From an uncultured Ruminococcus sp. (GTDB lineage Bacteria; Bacillota; Clostridia; Lachnospirales; Lachnospiraceae): a stretch of DNA of 13,329 bases. Shown in pieces: positions 7,819-13,329 of this stretch (within the stretch, counting starts at the first letter, position 1; each line of letters starts with the position of its first letter). Where the stretch lies: positions 1 through 13,329 of the forward strand of contig USKR01000008.1 in the NCBI GenBank assembly GCA_900555215.1. The letters are read 5' to 3'. The position numbers and the translations under genes were made by a program. Below the pieces are notes generated by a model, which was not told where the DNA came from, did no database searches, and saw only the letters and a program-made list of their open reading frames with translations.

Positions 7819-8214
7819 CTATTCGTAACTTGCTTCCCACGCTTGTTCTCCCAAGGTAATCGAATCGCCGGGCAGCACTCCCTGCGCAACTGCATTGCCT
7901 GTATGGCAGTTTTCTATTGTCACTTCAACGCTCCAATCGCTGTTTCCACTCTCAATGATCCCATTTAAAGCATACATGGACGTCACTCCCATCAGCATCT
8001 TGGCCTGAACCACGCTTTCTATCGATTCATCATATCGGTACACCACACCGCTGAAATCGTCTCTTAATTCATACGAATACTGCGAATTTTCTTCTTGAAA
8101 ATCTTCCAGGGCATCATCAATAAATTCCTGATTCATTTCCAGGATTTCCTGCTTCTGCCGTTCATTAGTAAGCATCATGACTGCCATAAGTAATATTGCC
8201 GCTGTTTTTTTCAT
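7819..8214 (-). CDS. Small secreted-type protein, paralogue of the neighbour, lipobox lost
   Basis: Predicted 131-residue protein with a short hydrophobic N-terminus (MKKTAAILLMAVMML) followed directly by NERQKQE. Its last 96 residues align without gaps to the last 96 of the gene just upstream (8245-8730), with about 56 identities. Shared blocks are the YRYDE/YKYDE stretch, NGIIE, NSDWSV, NCHTG and the closing ASYE. Unlike that paralogue it has no cysteine after the hydrophobic stretch and lacks the acidic linker, so it is probably not a lipoprotein and may be poorly exported or membrane-tethered. AGGATGG stands upstream of the ATG, and the gap from its paralogue is 30 nt, suggesting one transcript. 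No known family is recognised. It may be a decaying copy, although its frame is intact. Confidence 0.6.
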   Translation of the reverse strand: MKKTAAILLMAVMMLTNERQKQEILEMNQEFIDDALEDFQEENSQYSYELRDDFSGVVYRYDESIESVVQAKMLMGVTSMYALNGIIESGNSDWSVEVTIENCHTGNAVAQGVLPGDSITLGEQAWEASYE

Positions 8215-8244
8215 TCTCTGCCATCCTACTCTTTATACTATGCT

Positions 8245-8730
8245 TTATTCGTAGCTTGCCTTCCACTCCGCTTCCCCGAAAGTAAGGGATGCGCCCGGGA
8301 ATGTCCCCTGCACTACTGTTTTTCCTGTATGGCAGTTGACAATACTGTCATCTACGCTCCAGTCACTGTTATTTGTCTCGATAATTCCATTCATAACATA
8401 GATCGAGGTCAGCGAGACTAAGATTTTTGCCTGCAGAATCCCATCGATATTTTCATCGTATTTATAGACGACTTTGCTGTAATCGCTGCTCAGTTCACAG
8501 GAGTACTCTGAATTTTCTTCTTCAACCTGATCCAGATTATCCTGAAGGTCTGTATTGGCAAACTCGAAAAGCGAGCCCGGCAGGGTAATTTCTATCGTCT
8601 CCTGCGGTTCTGTTTCTTCATTTATGTTATTCTGCTCTTCTGACGGACTTTCCGCACATGCGGCGCATGCAAAAACTACTGCTGCCAACAACACCGCTAA
8701 CATTAGATAACATCTTTTTTTATTTCTCAC
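8245..8730 (-). CDS. Small putative lipoprotein, first of a tandem paralogue pair
   Basis: Predicted 161-residue protein. The GTG at 8730 is chosen as start because GGGGG lies about 7 nt before it; an upstream ATG at 8787 would add an unlikely stretch ahead of the signal peptide. The N-terminus is RNKKR, then a hydrophobic core, then FACAAC with two possible lipid-modified cysteines (Cys22 or Cys25). An acidic, Glu/Asn/Thr-rich linker follows (residues ~26-48), as in many surface lipoproteins of Gram-positives. The C-terminal 96 residues form the unit shared with the next gene. The function is unknown. The gene starts 145 nt after the end of the island operon, and a weak terminator stands in that gap. 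Confidence 0.65.
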   Translation of the reverse strand: MRNKKRCYLMLAVLLAAVVFACAACAESPSEEQNNINEETEPQETIEITLPGSLFEFANTDLQDNLDQVEEENSEYSCELSSDYSKVVYKYDENIDGILQAKILVSLTSIYVMNGIIETNNSDWSVDDSIVNCHTGKTVVQGTFPGASLTFGEAEWKASYE

Positions 8731-8746
8731 GTTTCTACCCCCTAAA

Positions 8747-8827
8747 TTACAAAACAAGCACAGCTGACGGAAGAAAAGAAGCAGCACCTTCGGCTGCCGA
8801 ATATTCCTTATCTATAGCCGTCACCAT
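8747..8827 (-). pseudogene. Possible gene remnant or 26-residue ORF
   Basis: A short frame, ATG at 8827 to TAA at 8747, encodes 26 residues (it begins MVTAIDKEYSAAEGAASFL). GGGGGAG lies about 9 nt before the ATG. The composition looks protein-like, and the frame stays open for 10 more codons upstream before a TGA. It overlaps the weak terminator hairpin at 8781-8797. It could be the tail of a deleted gene or chance. Confidence 0.25.
8781..8797 (-). terminator. Weak terminator after the island operon
   Basis: On the minus strand GCAGC (8797-8793) and GCTGC (8785-8781) form a 5-bp stem around a 7-nt loop, followed by TTCTTTTCTT. The stem is short, so read-through is likely. Confidence 0.4.
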
Positions 8828-8875
8828 GGCAATCGACTCCCCCGATCTTTCCTGATGTCATATCGCTACTTCCTC

Positions 8876-9382
8876 TCAGCGCACTGACGCAGCCCGTCCG
8901 ATATGCTCATAATACACAAGAACCGCACTTGCATTTCCCGCCAATCTCGTCCTCGTATAGTCGTCTGCTGATATTTCCACACGGATTCTTTCCCCCTGAG
9001 GATCCGTCCCCATCAGATAATAGCGAGATGAGAAAATGCCGGTATGTGCCTGGCTTTCACTTACTTCTATATCCGTCAGCATGACCGTCTTCGTGCCGGA
9101 CACCAGATCGGCAGCAAGATCCTTCGTAAACCACAGGCAGACCGCCGCACATACAGCTGCGATGATCGCACCTGCTGTTTTAGTACTTTTCTCCCCTGTT
9201 TTCCAGTTATGTATGACCCGAATGATCACGCAGATGCACACAATCCATATGACCAATATACTGCACAGCTCGTCCAGCAGGACAAGATTCCCTGTCTCAG
9301 GAAGCAGCAGACCGGCTGCTATGGCCGCCAGTACAAGAATACAGAGAACGACCTCAAATTTTTTTATTCCCGGTTTGCCCAT
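8876..9382 (-). CDS. Three-helix membrane protein with C-terminal soluble domain
   Basis: Predicted 168-residue protein. Hydrophobic segments lie at about residues 9-28, 34-57 and 70-85, separated by short charged loops (NWKTGEKSTK). Residues ~95-168 are a polar, probably beta-rich domain containing SSRYYLMGTDPQGERIRVEISADDY and VLVYYEHIG. The start ATG at 9382 has AAAGGATG upstream. It begins 7 nt after the stop of the ankyrin gene, so it is very likely the last gene of the same operon. No family is recognised. Similar membrane proteins with a small beta domain occur widely in Firmicutes, and a role in sensing or tolerance at the envelope would be guesswork. Confidence 0.6.
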   Translation of the reverse strand: MGKPGIKKFEVVLCILVLAAIAAGLLLPETGNLVLLDELCSILVIWIVCICVIIRVIHNWKTGEKSTKTAGAIIAAVCAAVCLWFTKDLAADLVSGTKTVMLTDIEVSESQAHTGIFSSRYYLMGTDPQGERIRVEISADDYTRTRLAGNASAVLVYYEHIGRAASVR

Positions 9383-9389
9383 GACGACA

Positions 9390-9971
9390 TCATCCTTTCG
9401 CGCCTTCGTATTCCCCCTCAGTTAGTCCTGTACATAAATTCCCGGTCTGTCCTTCCATCAGACTTATAAGACCATTTCTCCATGAATATTCCTTTGCATA
9501 ATCAATGCACGTTTTGTCAAAGTTATCTTTTTCATAGATCTTTGAACCATGCTCTATTAAATATTGATATACCGGCATAGCCGCCTCTGTCGGCAGCTTT
9601 ACGACGGTAATCGCATATTTAAGCGGGATCGCACCATATATATCTTTTTCGTTTATGCCCAACCCTGCCTCAATCAGCAGCTGGGTTGCTTTTAGCATAT
9701 ACTGCGGATCAGGTCTCAATACAGAGAAATAAAATATATGCAGCGCGTTTCTTTGATCTTTTGGACTTTTAAAGTTAATATCCGCTCCCTCAGATAATAA
9801 AAATTGAATAATTTTTATTTTTTCATCTGTATTATGGTCATTGACAAACGCCAATTGAAGCAGACTCAATCCTGCATATTTATTGAACAGATTAGGATCT
9901 CCTGTATAAAACTTCAGGAAATCCGAATAAGTTCCATCTCTTACTGCATCAAAAATATCTGTAATTCTCAT
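9390..9971 (-). CDS. Ankyrin-repeat protein
   Basis: Predicted 193-residue cytosolic protein (no signal peptide). GAGGAGG at 9979-9985 decides the start: it is 7 nt before ATG 9971 but overlaps or abuts the in-frame GTG at 9977. Three to four ankyrin-type units are visible: residues ~33-70 (SLLQLAF ... IIQFLLSEGADIN), ~73-110 (NALHIFYF ... TQLLIEAGLGIN), ~114-150 (IPLKYAITV ... YQYLIEHGSKI) and a degenerate last one (TCIDYAKEY). Such short stand-alone ankyrin proteins in bacteria bind other proteins and often act as immunity proteins in polymorphic-toxin loci. That role is an inference from the neighbours. It lies 21 nt after the L7/L12-like gene and 7 nt before the membrane protein gene. Confidence 0.75.
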   Translation of the reverse strand: MRITDIFDAVRDGTYSDFLKFYTGDPNLFNKYAGLSLLQLAFVNDHNTDEKIKIIQFLLSEGADINFKSPKDQRNALHIFYFSVLRPDPQYMLKATQLLIEAGLGINEKDIYGAIPLKYAITVVKLPTEAAMPVYQYLIEHGSKIYEKDNFDKTCIDYAKEYSWRNGLISLMEGQTGNLCTGLTEGEYEGAKG

Positions 9972-9992
9972 AAACACCCCTCCTCAAATCAC

Positions 9993-10319
9993 TCAATCTT
10001 GCTCAATAACTTTGTCGTCCGTTTCCTGCAGATACCGTTCTGTATCATAATGTGCTTCAATGATATTTTTCAAAAACTCAGTTTCTACAACTCGGTCATC
10101 CTCATACAGTATAATTTCCGCCCCTTTTTTCCGCAGCTCCTTAATGAGCTCATTCATATGCTGCAGTCCATCTATATTCTCCAGGCTGCATATATCAATA
10201 TAGCCATCATTACTTAAGCATTCTCTTATTTCGGAAAGGGAGCGATTCAACATTTTCCTGATCAATGGAATATAGTTCTTTTCATTTCCATCTTTAGAGA
10301 TCGTAAATTTTACCATCAT
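9993..10319 (-). CDS. 108-residue protein with L7/L12 C-terminal-domain-like pattern
   Basis: Start codon ATG at 10319, with a second ATG immediately after; AGGAG at 10326-10330 gives 6-nt spacing. The sequence reads KNYIPLIRKMLNRSLSEIRECLSNDG in the first half and MNELIKELRKKGAEIILYED in the second. This order (helix with an 'SLSEI' turn, loop, helix, 'KKGAEI' strand) resembles the C-terminal domain of ribosomal protein L7/L12, but the protein lacks the N-terminal dimerisation part and is not the ribosomal gene. Copies of this type of small protein are seen in accessory loci of gut Firmicutes; the function is unknown. It is embedded in the island operon: 15 nt after the 94-residue gene and 21 nt before the ankyrin gene. 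Confidence 0.55.
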   Translation of the reverse strand: MMVKFTISKDGNEKNYIPLIRKMLNRSLSEIRECLSNDGYIDICSLENIDGLQHMNELIKELRKKGAEIILYEDDRVVETEFLKNIIEAHYDTERYLQETDDKVIEQD

Positions 10320-10334
10320 GCATAACTCCTATAC

Positions 10335-10619
10335 TCACAAACAAGCTGTCAGGAAAAACTCCCGCCGAAAGAAAATATATAAAAACAGCGCATGCCGCAA
10401 AAAATAATTATCTTTGTATTCAAAATCACACCGGGATACAAAGCACCGCGCTATGCTGTTCCAATGGATATCAGGGATTTCATTGACATTATCGCACGAT
10501 TTTATCTGCTGCATAATATCATATATTTTTTTGATTATTCCCGAATACTGCAGCTGTGTATTATAATCAGAATGAAGCATCTGTATAATTTTTTCACACT
10601 GCCGCTTTATCTCTTCCAT
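10335..10619 (-). CDS. Hypothetical protein, 94 residues
   Basis: Predicted cytosolic protein starting MEEIKRQCEKIIQML, ATG at 10619, with GAGG about 8 nt upstream. It appears all-helical. The first ~45 residues could form an amphipathic helical pair (QYSGIIKKIYDIMQQI), followed by ARCFVSRCDFEYKDNYFLRHALFLYIFFRREFF, which is aromatic-rich and ends TACL. No family is recognised. It sits 13 nt after the DUF600-like gene and 15 nt before the L7/L12-like gene, so it belongs to the same operon. It may be a small immunity protein, but only context suggests this. Confidence 0.55.
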   Translation of the reverse strand: MEEIKRQCEKIIQMLHSDYNTQLQYSGIIKKIYDIMQQIKSCDNVNEIPDIHWNSIARCFVSRCDFEYKDNYFLRHALFLYIFFRREFFLTACL

Positions 10620-10632
10620 ATGCTCTGCCTCA

Positions 10633-11076
10633 TCATCCCCTGCTGCTTTCTCCGCCCGTACTTTGGATAACCTCGTCTAACCATTTCATAAAAATCTCGC
10701 TTGAATCTGTCCCTGTCTTTCCGGAACAGATACTTTCATATTTATATGCCGTGTCCATTTTACCACTTTTACAGTCATAGATCATTTTTAATTCTGTAGG
10801 TACAGGTTTTCCATGGTGTATGCATATCTGTCTTATCTTCTCCAGATCTGACTCGCCCAGATCCAGAAAATCCCATACTGCATCTGTATCAGGCACTATA
10901 TTATTTGTTGTTTTTATCTGATCGTCAATCTTGAAAAATGCATTAAAAGAAATACTGCTTTTTTCGATGGAGCCATAGGCATAAACCTTATCAGCCCTTT
11001 TACCTGCAAATTCGACACATAATGAAATAATCTGTGACTGCGCATCCATAAACTCATCTTCAAATCCTCCGGTCAT
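10633..11076 (-). CDS. DUF600/YezG-like protein (immunity-protein family)
   Basis: Predicted 147-residue cytosolic protein. AAGGAGG at 11082-11088 lies 5 nt before ATG 11076. It follows the pattern of DUF600/YezG relatives known from clostridia: an N-terminal helix with SQIISLCVEFAGKRADKVYAYGS, a beta stretch (SISFNAFFKIDDQI), then LEKIRQICIHHGKPVPTELKMIYDCKSGKMDTAYKYE and a closing FMKWLDEVI helix. In Bacillus subtilis YezG neutralises the LXG-type nuclease toxin YeeF, so members are generally read as immunity proteins. No LXG toxin is present here, which makes this an orphan copy. It starts 38 nt after the DUF5104-type lipoprotein gene. Family call is from memory of conserved motifs; a profile search would confirm it. 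Confidence 0.65.
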   Translation of the reverse strand: MTGGFEDEFMDAQSQIISLCVEFAGKRADKVYAYGSIEKSSISFNAFFKIDDQIKTTNNIVPDTDAVWDFLDLGESDLEKIRQICIHHGKPVPTELKMIYDCKSGKMDTAYKYESICSGKTGTDSSEIFMKWLDEVIQSTGGESSRG

Positions 11077-11114
11077 GGTGTCCTCCTTTGAATAATGCTT
11101 ATTGCCCTCTAAAT

Positions 11115-12146
11115 TCAGCTGTATTCTCCTGACAGCAGCATTTCTCTCACTTCATCGTACTCATCCGGCAGCACCTGCGACAGTAAGCCGGACGCATTTA
11201 CACGGAACACGGTCCCGTCCTCATATTCCACCGCCAGCACCATGTACTGAGGATCTGTGATCCCCTCTTCACTCGTTCCGGATTCCCAACTGAAAACTCC
11301 GTACTTATCCAGCGCCTCCACTATCTGCTGTCCGTCCTCATAGTCTTCAGGCTCTGCCTGGCTCAGATCCGAAAACAGGTATTCATTCGATGTACGGTAT
11401 CTCTTCCCGTCCGCCAGGTCATAATATACACATTCTGTGTCTGTAACTCTATTTTCCAAAAATGCAATGGCATGTACATTCTCTGTATACGCTGCGGTAC
11501 GCTCTGCAACGTCGCCTTCGATAAGCGCTTCAAGATCGGCTCCGCGATACGGTTCCTCTGTAAGGCGCGCCTCCCGGATCCATTCTTCCAGGGCGGACAG
11601 AGTCTCTTCTGTCGGCTGTTCTTCTCCGCCGTCCGTCACATAGATTCCCGGCTTCGCCTCGAGGCTCCAGTGGAATCCCTCTTTTCCAAAAGTTTCCTCC
11701 GTAGTGATCTCTGCGGCAGTAAGTCCCACTTTATCAGGTTCTTCACTGTCAAGCGGACAATAAATAAATGCTATTTCATACTGCTCCTCATCTGTAATAA
11801 CCGTATAATGTGCCTTTAATTCCCGCAGGACCGTTTCCCCATATTCACTTTTCGCGCTGGAACTTGCATTTCCCTCACAGCTTTCCGCCTTTCCATGATA
11901 AAACTCTATGAATTTCTCTGCCTGCTCTTTTAAGGACGGCGTGCCGTCCCGTACTGATTCTGAAAACAGCTCTGTAAAAGCATCTGCATCTTCAGCTTCT
12001 ATACATCCGACAATTTTTTCCGCCATTTCATCTGCCAGATCCTCATCTGACCGGAATTCATTTTGGGAGCCTCTTTTCACCCCTATGCATCCCCCCAGGC
12101 TGAATACCATGATACAGCATAACATAAGCAATACACACTTTTTCAA
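11115..12146 (-). CDS. DUF5104-type lipoprotein
   Basis: Predicted 343-residue exported lipoprotein. The start is TTG at 12146, supported by AAGGGGGAAG immediately upstream. Signal peptide residues 1-19 end in a clear lipobox, FSLGGC, with Cys20 as the lipid-modified residue. Residues ~34-170 fit the DUF5104 pattern: DEDLADEMAEKIVGCIEAEDADAFTELF, then AEKFIEFYHGK, then a beta-rich section with LKAHYTVITDEEQYEIAFIYCPLDSEEPDKVGL. The remaining ~170 residues are acidic, include EECVYYDL-like beta strands around residues 240-260, and are not recognised. It acts outside the membrane, anchored to it; the role of DUF5104 proteins is unknown. It follows the 296-residue lipoprotein gene by 24 nt and is probably co-transcribed. 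Confidence 0.7.
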   Translation of the reverse strand: MKKCVLLMLCCIMVFSLGGCIGVKRGSQNEFRSDEDLADEMAEKIVGCIEAEDADAFTELFSESVRDGTPSLKEQAEKFIEFYHGKAESCEGNASSSAKSEYGETVLRELKAHYTVITDEEQYEIAFIYCPLDSEEPDKVGLTAAEITTEETFGKEGFHWSLEAKPGIYVTDGGEEQPTEETLSALEEWIREARLTEEPYRGADLEALIEGDVAERTAAYTENVHAIAFLENRVTDTECVYYDLADGKRYRTSNEYLFSDLSQAEPEDYEDGQQIVEALDKYGVFSWESGTSEEGITDPQYMVLAVEYEDGTVFRVNASGLLSQVLPDEYDEVREMLLSGEYS

Positions 12147-12170
12147 TTCTTCTTCCCCCTTCCTCTAAAA

Positions 12171-13061
12171 TTAATTTACAGTTACTTTCCCGCTCCCCGA
12201 GATTGCGCAGTCTGCCTTTTCTGTATATATATCTTCCCGGATCTTATCTTCATAATTGGACCTGTCGATCTCCTGCCATTCCGCCGTGCCTGCCATACGC
12301 AGCCAGAGTCCGGCAGGCACGCCCCTGCAGTTCTCTGAGAGCCACCCGGGGACAGCGTCAAGAAATCTGTCATACTGACTGCCGCATACCGCGCTGTCCA
12401 TATATAGATATGTGACTGCGGATACCCTGCCCGGCAGCATCTCTGTCACAACCTCTGCCGCATCCTCTTCCAAAGGCGCTCCCGCATCTCCTTTTTCCAG
12501 TACATTTTCGGATATGATTTTATCAAGCTTTTCATCAATTGTTTTGATCTCTGTGTATATCTTAACTCCTTCAACGGGAAGATACTGCTGTACAAATACG
12601 CTCACCCACTCCTCATAAACAGGACGGATCAGAACTTCACCGAAATTATCCTCATACTGATAACTCCCATCCTCATAAGTACGGTATACAGTCACTGTAT
12701 CAGCTTCACTGCTTTCTGCGGGATAAGCCTCCAGATGCTCTTTTTCAAGGATTCCTCCCGGGACATAGGACACATAACAGAACTCCTGCTGATACTTATC
12801 CTCCAGCCAGGTCAGCATATCTTCGATCGATGTGATCGCGCTTTTCTGGCTGTCTGTAAGCTTATCATAATCAGCCGGGAGTCCCGCACGCGTCAGGATC
12901 TCTTTCTGCCGTTCTGTCATCTCTCCTTCTTTCATAACTGAAACATGTGTGTTCCCGTCAGAATTCCCTGCCGGGACATGTACGCAGGCATTACATACGA
13001 ATAGGACAGATACTGTCATAACCGCTGCCATTAATCTGTATAATGTCTTTTTCGAAATCAT
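12171..13061 (-). CDS. Putative lipoprotein, first gene of the island operon
   Basis: Predicted 296-residue lipoprotein: basic start (MISKKTLYR), hydrophobic core, and CNAC with Cys26 as the likely lipid site. GGGGAGG lies about 7 nt before ATG 13061. After a short linker, residues ~47-95 (MTERQKEILTRAGLPADYDKL, then SIEDMLTWLEDKY) and the stretch to ~160 (FGEVLIRPVYEEWVSVFVQQYL) match a pattern I recall from uncharacterised secreted Lachnospiraceae proteins without assigned function. The C-terminal third (from VSAVTYLYMDS) contains PGWLSENCRGVPAGLWLRM. It is the most upstream member of a co-directional run with gaps of 7-38 nt, so it may set the promoter for the island. Confidence 0.65.
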   Translation of the reverse strand: MISKKTLYRLMAAVMTVSVLFVCNACVHVPAGNSDGNTHVSVMKEGEMTERQKEILTRAGLPADYDKLTDSQKSAITSIEDMLTWLEDKYQQEFCYVSYVPGGILEKEHLEAYPAESSEADTVTVYRTYEDGSYQYEDNFGEVLIRPVYEEWVSVFVQQYLPVEGVKIYTEIKTIDEKLDKIISENVLEKGDAGAPLEEDAAEVVTEMLPGRVSAVTYLYMDSAVCGSQYDRFLDAVPGWLSENCRGVPAGLWLRMAGTAEWQEIDRSNYEDKIREDIYTEKADCAISGSGKVTVN

Positions 13062-13092
13062 GAGGCTGCCTCCCCTGCTTTCATTACTTCTG

Positions 13093-13101
13093 ATAATAAT
13101 A
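13093..13101 (-). promoter_or_regulatory. Weak promoter candidate for the island operon
   Basis: TATTATTAT on the minus strand (13101-13093) offers -10 hexamers about 30 nt before the start codon. No good -35 was seen, though AACTTT lies about 17 nt upstream. It is located just past the terminator of the preceding gene, where a promoter is expected. Confidence 0.3.
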
Positions 13102-13135
13102 CCTCTGATGAATCGAAAAAGTTACATAAAAACGC

Positions 13136-13158
13136 CGGCTGTTACAAATTAACAGCCG
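13136..13158 (-). terminator. Rho-independent terminator of the right-edge gene
   Basis: CGGCTGTTA and TAACAGCCG form a perfect 9-bp stem around a 5-nt loop. On the minus strand it is followed by GCGTTTTTATG. It stands 39 nt after the stop at 13198-13200. Confidence 0.8.
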
Positions 13159-13197
13159 ACAGATCAAATTCGGTAAGTATATAAAAGGGCACGTCTT

Positions 13198-13329
13198 CTA
13201 GTTCCTCTTTACATAGTCCTTTAACAGACGGATCAGTTCATCATTATTCTGAAACACTAGAAGAATCGGCATTTGTGACTCCTCATGGAATCTCCTTTCG
13301 CTCAGCCTGACATTGATCCGTTTAGCCTC
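13198..13329 (-). CDS. C-terminal 43 codons of an unidentified protein (5' end outside window)
   Basis: Reading the minus strand from the window edge, the frame beginning GAG at 13329 stays open for 43 codons and ends with TAG at 13198-13200. It ends LIRLLKDYVKRN and contains RINVRLSERRFHEE and MPILLVFQNNDE. The RINVRLSE stretch faintly recalls the strand of ribbon-helix-helix proteins, but this is too little to name a family. The strong terminator just downstream supports a real gene end. Confidence 0.5.
   Translation of the reverse strand, partial: EAKRINVRLSERRFHEESQMPILLVFQNNDELIRLLKDYVKRN

Noticed and set aside
1..13329. CRISPR array, tRNA, rRNA, insertion sequence, integrase or attachment site
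   Set aside because: No regularly spaced repeats, tRNA-like folds, transposase motifs or flanking direct repeats were found on reading both strands.

Overview
The window reads like a chromosomal segment of a Gram-positive anaerobe of the Clostridia, most likely Lachnospiraceae. The pointers are strong AGGAGG-type ribosome binding sites, short lipoprotein signal peptides, and families common in gut Firmicutes: a clostridial PqqD-like protein, an OPT transporter, a YbhJ-like hydratase, a DUF600/YezG-like protein and a DUF5104-type lipoprotein. The genus cannot be fixed from the sequence alone. No rRNA, tRNA, CRISPR array, transposase or integrase was seen.

Left part, plus strand (1-2501): the C-terminal end of a WYL-type transcriptional regulator, then a seven-helix DUF4203/TMEM198-like membrane protein with an acidic tail. 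Next come a 59-residue membrane peptide preceded by a possible RNA hairpin, and a PHP-family metal-dependent phosphoesterase with its own clear promoter. A perfect 13-bp hairpin at 2508-2539 ends this block and also serves the convergent minus-strand genes.

Middle part, minus strand (2531-7689, transcribed right to left): an aconitase-superfamily hydratase of the YbhJ type, an OPT-family oligopeptide transporter, then, after a terminator and a new promoter, a PqqD-like (RRE-fold) protein. That gene overlaps by one base a single-pass membrane protein with a winged-helix-like cytosolic part. The PqqD-like protein has no radical-SAM enzyme or precursor peptide nearby.

Right part, minus strand (7819-13061): an accessory region. 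Two lipoproteins head a tightly packed run of genes: a 296-residue lipoprotein, a DUF5104-type lipoprotein, a DUF600/YezG-like protein, a 94-residue unknown, a 108-residue protein with an L7/L12-like pattern, an ankyrin-repeat protein and a three-helix membrane protein. Gaps between them are 7-38 nt. Much of 9390-11090 is visibly AT-richer than the housekeeping genes. The composition resembles an immunity or decoy island from polymorphic-toxin biology, but no toxin is present in the window. Downstream lie a gene remnant and a tandem pair of paralogous small secreted or lipoprotein genes, one of which has lost its lipobox and linker.

At the right edge the last 43 codons of another minus-strand gene enter the window, followed by a strong terminator.
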